A stretch of 64,000 bases of DNA, from the NCBI GenBank assembly GCA_019096065.1, contig JAGUCH010000003.1, positions 8,618,001 through 8,682,000 of the forward strand, given 5' to 3'. The position numbers and the translations under genes were made by a program. The notes beneath the pieces are model-generated. The model ran no database searches. It had not been told where the DNA came from and saw nothing but the letters and a program-made list of their open reading frames with translations. The DNA is from Paracyclopina nana (lineage: Eukaryota; Arthropoda; Copepoda; Cyclopoida; Cyclopettidae). This document shows, in pieces, positions 44,401 through 54,356 of the stretch (positions are counted from its first letter, which is position 1; each line of letters begins with the position of its first letter).

Positions 44401-47400
44401 GTCCAAATAGTCAAAAAAGTTCTGAAAGTTTGAAAAGGTAGAATAGTCAATAGATAGCATAATTCTTCTGTAAATCCACTCGATGCACTCATACATATTT
44501 TGTTAAAAGTAGGCAATTTTTAGCTAAAAATAGTCAAAGTTCTTTGACTTGAAATTGATCTTTAAAAAGTTTTTTAAACTATTTAAGGATAGTCATTTGT
44601 AGTTCATGTGCGATTAGTTGTATGTAGATTCATGTGCGATTGGAGTTGATTACATTCTGGGCCAAAAATATTTGTAGTCTGACGAGCGCACTGTTTTGTA
44701 GGTTTATGTGCGATTAGTTGACTGTAGGACAAAGTAGGCGCCCCCGCCAGATCTACCTCCTGGCCACCCAAAGTTTAATTCAATTTCCGAGCCAAACTTG
44801 TTACTTTTGAATCAACATATGCACACGAATTAAAATATGAACCAACTCTCAAATTGTGGAGTTTTCACCACTAATATACAGCAATCCATTTTTTCCGAAT
44901 TTTGTCTTCATGTCGCAGTCGCACATTACATGTCCAATGTAGTTTCCCAATTCATCCAAGTTTATTCATCTAAAACGAATATAAACGCTATAAATACTAA
45001 AGAGACTGCATATAATACAACCTTTGATCTTACAGTAATATTACAGGCCTGTACGAATGAATGAGCAAATAATGCTTTTTTGAGTACTCATATGCCTTGT
45101 GCATGTTTTCACGAAAATTTAATAGGACGTTCCCGTATTGACCTGCTAGTCAAGTTAAGTTAGGCAAAAAGTTAAGTTTAGTTCCGTTCCGTTCTTATTT
45201 ATATTTATGCGGGTTGACCTTTTAAACTTTGCTTGATTTTATGTAGTACTAGCTTACTACAAAAAGTGTTCTCGGATTATTAGTAACTGAATTAAACTTG
45301 CTTAATTGAGAAAAACTAACTTTGCTCTTCAGTTGCTGATGTACAACGCGTTGGCGTGTCAGCTCAGCGGTCAACTGAACAAGGCTAAAACGAACCGCGA
45401 ACCTGGATCGAACAAGCTGAGCTTAACTGATCAAGCCAGGTTTCTGTTTTAGCAAGGTAACTTGACTAAAAATTCGAATACAGGATCGCCGTAATCTGTA
45501 ATTGACTATCTTCAAGATGAGCTAGCACCGAGCAGTATTTTCACAGGCAAATTTTACTGTTTTCTCTTCATACTTTTCGATACAAATAAGTTTGTTTCTT
45601 CATAATTCATCCGATATTTTGCCAAAATATCAGCCATAAAATGCAAGCGTACAGGCCCTTAGCCTGTTCAGACTCCCTCAAACTTTAGGGCGATCTGAAA
45701 TTCTAATCTTTAGTCAATTTACCTGATAAACGTTGATATCTGATATAAAAAGGGCGATTCCATTATCAATTTTTTAATCAAGTTACCTTGTTAAACAATA
45801 ACATAACTTCATCAGTTAATCTTGTTCTAGCACAGTATAGTTGGTTTTAGCTAAGTTAAGTAGCAAAGTCCCCACTTCTTCTTTTTCAGATCTCTAAGCA
45901 TCTTAAGAACACTTTTTCTAGCTCAGTTTACTTTGGTAACTTATAAAACTTAGCTAGCAAGTTAATGCTGCATGAAATCAAGCCACGTTTGGAGCTACCT
46001 ACACAAATATGTAAAACGCCCTGCAAAGCAGATTGTCGTTCAAAATAGCTAACTTTTAAGCTCATTTGCCCAGTCCACCTTAAAAATGTGTTACCCTTTC
46101 AATTAGTCATTCAGAATCTAGCGAAGTATAAAACCAGCAAAATATCAATAGCGGCAACGGCAATATTTTCATTAATTTTGGCATCAAAATCAGCTGCGTA
46201 TTGAAGAACAATTCTCTAAAACTACAAATATCCAAGAGTGTCTTTCAAAATTAGCATTTACATATTGATTTATCTTCACAGGAACAACTTCAGGAGCTGG
46301 AGGCTGCTTTCACCAAGTCTCACTACCCAGATATCTATTGCCGGGAAGAATTGGCACGAACGACAAAACTTAACGAAGCAAGAATCCAAGTAAATTCGAT
46401 AACCTGGCTGGCAGTGGAATCTACGTACGCATTCGTGAAAATCTTCCATTGCAGGTGTGGTTTCAAAATCGGAGAGCCAAGTATCGAAAGCAGGAGAAGC
46501 AGCTGCAAAAGGCTCTCTCCGGGTCCGGCGGTCCTGGCGGGGCCAACTGCAACTCTAACTTGATGCGAAACTTGTACCCAGGAGCTCCAGGACCTGTTGG
46601 CGGGCCCTCAGGCCCGAATAGCCACCACCGGGCGGCCGCGGCCGCCGCCGCCGCCGCCGGGTACACCCACTACAGTCACGCCAATAACCTTAGTCACATG
46701 TCCAGATATCCCCAAGTTGGTAAGGCCTCAGAAATAGATCTCAATAAGTCGTGGTTGAAACCATTCGTTTTCCAGATGATCGCCATTTTCTACCAGGATA
46801 CGACTCTGCTTTGTTTTACGGAGCTTACGCCAGCTATCAGTACGATCGCGAAGTTACTAGCAGACAATACAGGTAATTTCCAATTTGGTTCCTCTTCCGC
46901 TGCCGCGGGGAGTGTGAAAGGCATAAAATTGACGATGCATCATCACGGGCCGTAATTTCATTTTCAAAGTTGGCTATTCAATTTCAGCGACGACTCGTAC
47001 AACCGTCGGCTCAACACCTCATCCACTGGGAGCGCAAACGGCGGCGGCACGGGAGGCAACGGCAACGGCGGCACGGCCTCGAGTGGAAGCAGCAACAACG
47101 GGCTCAACCCGTCCGACTTCGGACACGTGGACGAGAAGTTGTACTCGTCCGCGGCGGCGGCGGCGGCAGCCGCGGCCGCGGTCACTTCCGCCGTCCCCTC
47201 AGATGTCGCAGCCAGCGTTCTTTCCCCGTCTCAACTCGTCGGCTATCCCGGCCTCCAGAAGGGCCTCGACCCCTCGGAGGCCTCGGCTGTGTTTTGCCCT
47301 ACATCTGCGGCCGCGGCTGCAGCCGCAGCCTTCAGCTTCCAAGGCTACGCGGCCGAGTGCGGAGCGCCAGCCGCGACCTCCCCCAAGAGCGAGGATGCCA

Positions 47401-47411
47401 AGGACAATTAG
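41482..47411 (+). CDS. Prop: Paired-like homeobox protein, Prop (PROP1) type
   Basis: Five exons, 41482-41871, 46282-46389, 46455-46719, 46776-46872 and 46988-47411, encode 427 residues. The homeodomain (about 121-180) is split by two phase-0 introns: after TTFTQ (residue 10) and before [12 protein letters not shown] (residue 47). The key phrases [29 protein letters not shown] and [20 protein letters not shown] fit the invertebrate Prop/PROP1-like group (Drosophila CG32532 type). Gln at position 50 marks a paired-like Q50 protein. No paired domain is seen. The C-terminal half contains a [20 protein letters not shown] segment and three alanine runs. It is a nuclear regulator, likely neural or neuroendocrine. 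Assignment to Prop rather than another paired-like group rests on memory of the homeodomain. Intron 1 is 4.4 kb. Confidence 0.85.
42640..43265 (-). repeat. Dispersed repeat, copy B (inverted partner of 24985-25440)
   Basis: On the minus strand this reads as copy A does. Shared blocks include CATGATGGATC, GTGAGTTCAAAACAAACAAG (diverged in A) and GTAATCATGAT. It is interrupted by the hairpin at 42903-43047, inserted at a point that is continuous in copy A. It lies in intron 1 of the Prop-type gene. Confidence 0.7.
42903..43047. mobile_element. 145-bp near-perfect hairpin (fold-back MITE)
   Basis: GGCTCATTATCTTCCGCGTC through CTTATTTACTGAC is followed after about 10 bases by an almost exact reverse complement ending GATAATGAGCC. 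Arms are 67-69 bp with very few mismatches. Comparing copy A (24985-25440) with copy B shows it as an insertion into an older repeat. Related arms lie at 40057-40124 and 40632-40702. Confidence 0.8.
43994..44735. repeat. Repeat unit with inverted flanks and a tandem AAAGTCCAAAT core
   Basis: At 44224-44455 the phrase AGTTTGAAAAGGCAGAAAAG recurs about every 60-110 bp, with many AAAGTCCAAATAGTC copies between. On the left (43994-44150) and right (44600-44730) lie inverted groups of CGCACATG-AACCTA and TGTGCGATTAGTTG type motifs. No coding content. It is probably a degenerate element with an internal minisatellite. Confidence 0.6.
44736..46281 (+). other. Right part of Prop intron 1
   Basis: AT-rich with no supported exon or RNA gene. 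Repeated GTTAAGTTA-like words near 45150-45180 and 45300-45440 are too degenerate to define as a repeat. Confidence 0.45.
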
Positions 47412-47836
47412 GGCCTTCAACTCTGTGACACACAACTGCGAGAATCACAATTCCACACTATCAATACTACAACTATGTGTGTGTATCATAAACTACTACC
47501 ATTTTGATCCTGAACGTAGATTCGTTTCTTTGACTTTTGCTCCGTAACGATACTCCCCCTATCAGCAGCCTAACTCACCAAACTCAGAGCTTCCTTCGCA
47601 GGGTAGTTGCATGCTGAGAAGGAAGACAAACTTATAGAGGAATTTTGAATTAGTCAATTTCCTTGCTCAGTTTTCAATGTCGCAAAACCTGGAAGAAAAC
47701 TGCATACGAGGTATTGCATGACATGCAAGGTATAAGTTTTGCAGGGGGGAGATACTATAAACACAATACAAAAGCATTACAGCTATCAACCAAGCAAACT
47801 TGGAAACTATTAGTTGGGACGACAGTAAGGTGGAAA
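47412..47836. other. Prop 3' flank and EFHC upstream region
   Basis: Only 425 bp separate the Prop stop from the EFHC start. No other gene is seen. The frame of EFHC exon 1 is open upstream to 47663, so a start slightly before 47837 (for example at an in-frame ATG near 47723) cannot be excluded. Confidence 0.45.
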
Positions 47837-50110
47837 ATGCCGGTGAGAGCAGACCTAGAGTTCAATCAACCCGACCTCCTCATTGCAAGCGGTCCGGACT
47901 ACAATTTCAATAAATCGCTGCCAGTGACGCGTTTCCACAAGACCCAGACGTTGGGCTTTAAAAATGGCCTCGCAGTTCAAAAGAAGCCGACCCAATCAAT
48001 AGGTGGAGCGAGAGTGGTTCAAGACTTGCAACTTTCCAAGCCTCACGACCAAGATGAGGCTCGCGATTCCAACTTGGTTGGAGGATTTGGGTAACTTTGC
48101 CAGAAAATAAATAGCTAGTTTGAAAATGAATGCTCAATTAGGTGGAACGAGCGAATTGCTGCAGGCCAAAGCCGACCCAAAACAGCACCTGCATTTCGCC
48201 CCAGATTCTGCTTTCTCGACAAAAAGGTGTTGCGATTTTACGCGTACTTCGAAGAAAAAGCAGGCCTGAATGACAGAGCGCCCGAAACTCGAATTCGCCA
48301 AGTTCACCTGCTTTACCACTTGGAAGACGACTCAATTTCAATCATTGAGCCCAGAATCCAGGTATCAAAGATGCTATTTGAAAGATACGGTTCATGAATG
48401 CTAACAGGTGTATTATAGAACAGTGGCCTCTATCAAGGCTTGCTGCTCAAGCGGCACCGAATTCCAAGGCCTGAACCCTTGCATGGCCATCGCGCCTACT
48501 GGCATTGGACCGACCTGCGAATCGGATCGACACTGAACTTCTACGGGAAGAGCTACCATATTTGCGCGAGCGACGAGTTCACGAGAAGCTATCTGGAAAG
48601 TGAAGGCATCAGCCTGGACGATAACCAGGTATGCATACAGTATATTGATTACACCGTTCGTATATACGCAATGGGGGACCAGCATAAAGTTTATGGCTCT
48701 ATTGATTGGTTGTGTATATCGAAGAAACAGAAACAACTAACTAAGATAGTGCTAGCTAGCGAGGGGAGCCAACCCCCAAGTGCTTAATGTATAGCGACTT
48801 TCTCCTCACTGGTCTATGCTATTTTCTTGGGAATGAGAGCGAAAAAGAAGGTGAAAAGTTGAATTTTTTCCAGCCGGTTCCTATAGACCAGTATGTGAAA
48901 ACGAGGCTTGACAGCCAACAGCGAAGGGCTCCGATTGACCGGCTTTTTGCCAGACGTGAAAAGGACGTGCGCCAATTCCTGAGCAACGATCGCAAGGTTC
49001 TGCGATTTTTCTGCATTAGCGAGCTCCCCTACTATCCATTGGGATGCAAGGGCGAGCAAAAGTACGTGATCCACTATTTTTTGTCCGATGACACCCTCGA
49101 GGTTCGAGAGATGAGGTCGTTAGAGGACCCCAAAGGTGCCGGAACGTTTCCCAAGTTTCTCAAGAGGCAAAAAGTGCCCAAAGGCGCGGCCGTGAGGCCC
49201 AAAAGTGAGGACGATTTGCAGAGGCTGCAAAACATGTCAAAACTTTGCTAATCTCTTATTCTCTTATTCAGGCCAACTCGATTTCCCCTCGGCCATAGAG
49301 CGAAGCGAGGACGACTTTTACGGACCGCTCGATTTGATGGTTGGCTCCGTAGTGGAAATTCTGTATAAACCGTAAAGAAAGCCCACTTAAAAAATACCAG
49401 CTTAATGTAAAAAGCATGGCTTTCACTTTTTAGGCTGCTCATCTATGACTGCGACGACTTCACCAACGACTTTTACAAGCGGGAGTTCAACATTGAAATG
49501 GACCGAAATGCATCATCCTTCATCAGCGCGCGGACCAAACCCTCATCAACCCTCGTTAAGCCTCCACCACACACGATCACCTCAGTGGGCACGCCAGAAG
49601 ACTCCATACAAAATTGCCTCGCCCTGAGGCCCAAACCTCCGAGAAAAGACCTGAAAAAGCTGCTCCAGTACGCTGGCAAGGTGAGATTGAGGAGAACTCA
49701 ATCATGCCAATCATTGTGTACACATCTATTTGCAGCATGCCCGCTTCGAGGCCAAAATGAGGTCACTGCGCTCCGAGGACGACGGGAGAAAATTTGTCAT
49801 CACCTACCACTTATCTGACGACACGATGACTATCTTTGAAGATCTGCCCCCTAATTCAGGCCGGATGACAGCGAGGTTCTTGGTCAAGTCCAAAGTAGCC
49901 AAAGGGGAGCCCAAAGTTGACGGTGAACCCGATTACTTCACCATCGACGACTTTTACATTGGATGCAGGCTCAGGATCCATGGGCACGAGTTCGAGATTG
50001 TCGGAGCTGACGAGCGCGTTCGAAAATACTTTGAGCAGGCTGACCATCCGTTGCCAAAACACACTGAGGCCTCTCTGAGGCAATATTTTTATGGGCAGAA
50101 CGCCAACTGA
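47837..50110 (+). CDS. EFHC1: EFHC (EFHC1/EFHC2-type) protein with three DM10 domains, no EF-hand
   Basis: Seven exons, 47837-48090, 48142-48361, 48419-48628, 48874-49204, 49272-49371, 49434-49680 and 49736-50110, encode 578 residues. The N-terminus has the family phrase FHKTQTLGFKNG and the Pro/Gly-rich link that precedes DM10. Three DM10 domains follow, each with a KKVLRFYAYF / DRKVLRFFCI / ARFEAKMRS type start, a YHLEDDSISIIEP / YFLSDDTLEVREM / YHLSDDTMTIFED strand pair, and a closing LLIYDCDDFTNDFYK-type motif. EFHC proteins are microtubule inner proteins of cilia and flagella (Rib72 in algae). The protein ends in QYFYGQNAN soon after the third DM10, so the C-terminal EF-hand of human EFHC1 (640 residues) is absent. 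I cannot separate EFHC1 from EFHC2. Confidence 0.93.
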
Positions 50111-50114
50111 CATT

Positions 50115-50120
50115 TTTATT
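50115..50120 (-). promoter_or_regulatory. Possible polyadenylation signal of the minus-strand zinc-finger gene
   Basis: TTTATT on the plus strand (AATAAA on minus) lies 169 bp beyond the zinc-finger gene stop and only 5 bp after the EFHC stop. The two transcripts are therefore likely to overlap at their 3' ends. Confidence 0.4.
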
Positions 50121-50288
50121 TTTTTAATTTTTCACACGTACTTTCAACAGGAATTTTTTTCACTTGAAAAAGTTGTAGCACAGATAATGACAAAAAGTAG
50201 TTGTAGTTGTAGGTGGAAAAATGCAAAAAGTGTAACAATGACACATAGAAAATTGACAAATTACAATACATAGTTGTGTTAGGCCACT

Positions 50289-52432
50289 TCAGATTGAGCC
50301 CATCCAGAGTGCAGATTTTTGGTGCTCATTAAACGCCCCTTTGATGATGACCATCTTTGAACAGCCATGACACACAAGGCTTACGTCAAAGGTTGTGCAG
50401 TTGACTGAGTAGCCCCCTCGAAAAGGGCAAAGCTTGGTTGAACACGATGAGCAAAAATCAATGGAATTGCTCACTCCTTTCACGAGGACGACAGTTGACT
50501 CATCCGGACAGATATCAGATGGCAAAGACTCGACCTCAACTTGGCCAATGTTGGTGGGACCAGAATCGTCCACCAGAAAATCCGGACTCTTCTCACTCGA
50601 CTCGAGCTGAACGTAGAACTGCTCGCCATCAACAACTTCCTTGGACGCTTCATCAACAATGGGCTTTTCCAAGAATCCAGAGTCACACGACTTGCCATCC
50701 TCTTCAATTCCAGATGTTGCCGCAAGGCTCGCAGGTGATAGAGTGTCCAAATCTGCCGTTAGAAACTCGTGATCTTCGAGACTGTTTGTGGTCTTTGGTT
50801 CTTCAAGAGAGTGAGACTCATTTGCTAGCATTATTGCACTTTCGTCTCCTTGGCCATTGCAGACACTATTTGGAATTTTGTGCACTTCGTTACTATTTGA
50901 GAGCATATCAGATTGGCCAACAGAAGTTGTTTCATTCGACGTAGTATCACAGTCTGGACTTTCAGTGGTATTTTCAGTTGGATTGGCACTGAAGGGTTCA
51001 TCTGGATGCGATGAAGGAATCTCGGCTCCTATCGATTCATCTTGGGAAACATTCTTTGAGTTAGTTCTGGAAACGGTCCATGAGGACACTCTGGAGCTTT
51101 TTTTCTTCAGCAATCCTTCCAACTTTTCAAACTCATCCATGCTACTACCATTGTCCTGCTCCGAGTCTTCTTTCTTTTTTACCTCTCCTGAGATGCTTTG
51201 ATCAGGCTCGAAAACTTGGGCATTTCCGAAAAGCTCATTGGCCGCTGGCAACTCAGGAAGTGGTCCTTTTGGAGCGTAGCTGTTACACATGTATTGAGCC
51301 AAGCTGATTTTCTTTGGTGCAGAGCTCGTGGGAGAGCTTGAATTGCTAGCCTGGTTAGTTGGTGAGGTCGCAACTAAACTCGTCTTAGGAGCCTTGACTT
51401 CTGGCTGAGAAGTGAAAGAGGGCAAGGCAGTGGAATTTATTGTAGCCTTCCGTTTTCTAGGATCTCTTTGGAGGCTAGAGGTTTTGAGAGCACTTCCACT
51501 CAAGCTTATTTTAGCTGAGGTAAAAATAGGAGAAGAAGCATCAGATGATCTCAGAAAATCCGGCTTGGGCATGCTCAAGTTCAACTTATCTAGGATTTCG
51601 AACGAAACTGCGTTGCCACTGCTGGAGCAAACATTTTGTGACCTCAAAGCTCGGCTTGGCTGGACCTTTGCCACTGGAATCGCAGCAGCTTCAACAACAT
51701 CGTCAGGGTGCGGGCCAGTGGGACTGGGAGGCTTTTTCAAGCCAATAATTTTAGCCCGACATTTGGAGCAGTGGTTTTTGTAGCTCACGAAGTCGGCGAA
51801 AACTTCAAAGCAATCGGAACATTTTTGGTGACTTTTGGCCACAAAAGTTGAGGACGAGGAGCTGGAGCTAGATGAGGAACTGCTCGAGTTTGACCTGACT
51901 CTTGACGGAGGAGTTGGTGACCGAGATCGCCTCGACTTTTCATTGTGATGAGGGTTCAAGCTCCTCGCTTCAATCCGGCGTTCCGCCTCCTTTTTATAGC
52001 TGACAAAGTTGATCAGTCGGTGTCCAGGGTTTTTGTGCAAGTGTGAATCCAAGCCGTCCTTTGCCTCAAAGTATCTGCAAAATCCATTGAAGAGGCAAAA
52101 ATAGGGAACTGTGCCATTATTGACTCTCTCCCTCCACGCGGGGCTGGTCAAGACGTCTCGCACATTTTTGCTCAGGTACCAGAATGTCAGGCAAACCTCG
52201 TTGGTCAGGTTGGCGGGTGGGTCATCGAAATCGTAGACATTTTCGTCTGGAAGAAACAGTTCCGCTATTTATATAAGAGCCAGTATCGATTACTGAAGGC
52301 CACTTGGAAACAGCAGACAACTCAGGTATTAAGGCTTTTCCTCAGGAAGTGAATAAAAGGGCTTTAAAAAATGTGGCTGCACTTACCCGTCTTGATGAGT
52401 TGGCTGGCATAGTCTTCGGTAGACCTGTTCAT
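50289..52432 (-). CDS. Unrecognised zinc-finger protein
   Basis: Two exons, 52432-52387 and 52246-50289, encode 667 residues; the 46-bp first exon (MNRSTEDYASQLIKT) joins in phase. Three Cys/His clusters are visible. The first is near residue 65, FCLFNGFCRYFEAKDGLDSH, followed by a second His. The second is near residue 145, HQKCSDCFEVF, with Cys/His pairs after it. A terminal cluster has CSSCSTKLC then CHGCSKM. Between them lie an Arg/Ser-rich part, a run of about 13 serines, and a long acidic Ser/Thr/Glu-rich disordered region. This suggests a nuclear protein that binds nucleic acid or chromatin, but I do not recognise the family. It is convergent with EFHC and divergent from DGK-theta. Confidence 0.8.
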
Positions 52433-54356
52433 CCTAAAATTGAAGCCGAGATGATACTTTTCAGAGTCGCGGTTTGCAGACCTCAATGGTAGCAGGAGCG
52501 CTCATAAATTGTCTCTTTAAAGTTGTAGAATGCGCAACAAGCCACCGCCTTTGTTGGTCATTATAGCTGCTTTCTAATAGTAACACAAACCCTGGCATAA
52601 CTGACGTGGCCTTATTTTAATGCGTCTGATCAGCTTCCTCTCAGGTTTAATGATTATTCAGAGGGTATCAAGTTACAAAAGTGGCAAAGTTTGTAATTGA
52701 TTGGCCATGGTGCTTTTCCTCGCGCACTGAATGCAATCAAAAACAATAACAAACTGTGTCGATCTAGGTGCGTATGCAAGCATACACATAAAAGTACACA
52801 TGGCAAACGAACCCCCTGAATGTACGTGCGCACACACATGATCCTCAGTGACAAACACAGGAAATTTACTTTTGCCTGCTCTCGACTGTCAAACGCAACG
52901 TTGCTGCGAGAAATCCGCGAAACCTCAAGTTAATCTAGCCACAAATAAAGCATGAGTAAAAAATATGTAATATTGCGGACATTGCAACGTCGCTATGGGA
53001 TATGCTAACGCGACTAAAAGAGCCAATCGCTAAATCCCTTAGTCAAGATTCAGGTTTACCTGAGCGCATAGAGAGAGATTATCTACTACTGGGGAATCCG
53101 ATTGCCATAATCATCATCGGGCATAAATGACACGCAGAAAATGCATAGCACGAATCTGTCGAGGAAGAATATAGGATCACAAAGTAAAAAAAAGAGGGAA
53201 TTCCTACTCACTGCAAAAAGATGCAGGTGATAATTTCCAGTACGCAAGAAATTGGAAAGGGGATAAAAAGGAGCCCTTTTTTTATCAAAAGCTTCCGTCG
53301 AGGTTTCCATGAGAAACGCCAGAAATCCTCGACTTCATAAAGTGAGCTTTTTAGTGCAAAGTTCACAGTGCACATCATCAGTCAAAAGATGGCTTAAAAA
53401 GCTTTGCATTTAATGATGGCGGCACCAGCAAAAAACACACATATTTTTTTAGGCTCAAAGGTGACATGAGAAAGCAACCGGACGACAACGTTCGTAGCAA
53501 CCTGTACAGGAATATGATGGGAGAGATGCGTTCATTAAAATTATCGGTGCTAAGAGAATAAATCTTTTACAACAAATATCTCGTTAAAAAGTCTCCTCAG
53601 CAGCTCTTCTTGCCTTGGTAAGAGAAGCAAGCAGCAAGCAGTCAGTAGCAGCCAGCAGCCTCCTGAAGAGAAAAAGAAGAAGAGCAACGAGGAGATGATC
53701 GAGAAGCTCCTCACCCCACCACAATGTCGCGTCATTTTGCGCATGTGCGCCAATTACATACAGTAATGCAACCAAATAATAAATCAAAATATGATGCTCA
53801 GAGCGTTCTTCCGAATTGCAACCAATACTAAATGTAACTAATGGCGACAAGGTTGTGTCAAGGAGAGCTAACGGGGGGAAAATGGCGGGCTTTCTGATAA
53901 AATTGAAAAGGCATCACTGGTTGCAATTTAATGAAGCATCAAAGGGCCTGATGACAATGGGAGCTCCAAGAAGCAAATGAGGAGGATTTTTATCTGCTAC
54001 CAGGCCACGACGAATCTCCATACAGCATTTCTCCAACACGAATAGCATATCGTATGGAGTGGAGCAGCAATGGAGGGTCCGGCATGGGCCGTCGTGGCAG
54101 TGGCCTCGCGAGGCCGTCGAGGCCGCTCAGGCTTTGTAGCAACAGTTGACTACTATTAAGCGAAACGAAAGCTGGCTAGGCTGTTGGAGAGCAAGCTGTA
54201 CGGTCGAGAAAGAAGGAGAAGAAGAGAACTAGGAGGAGCAGCCTCAGCAGCAGTAAAAGCAGCTAAGAGAGCTCTTGAGTAAGGGCTACAAGAGGACCAA
54301 CAGCTCCATGTACTACACTTCTTCTCGGGACACCATGAACTTCTTGAGGTGAGATC
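52433..54356. promoter_or_regulatory. Divergent interval between the zinc-finger gene and DGK-theta
   Basis: About 1.9 kb between opposing start codons. No coding exon is supported. The stretch 54054-54350 is GC-rich and probably 5' UTR of the kinase gene. Just before its ATG there is an open stretch ending in TTGAGGTGAGA that could be an alternative upstream exon with a donor at 54349. Confidence 0.45.
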
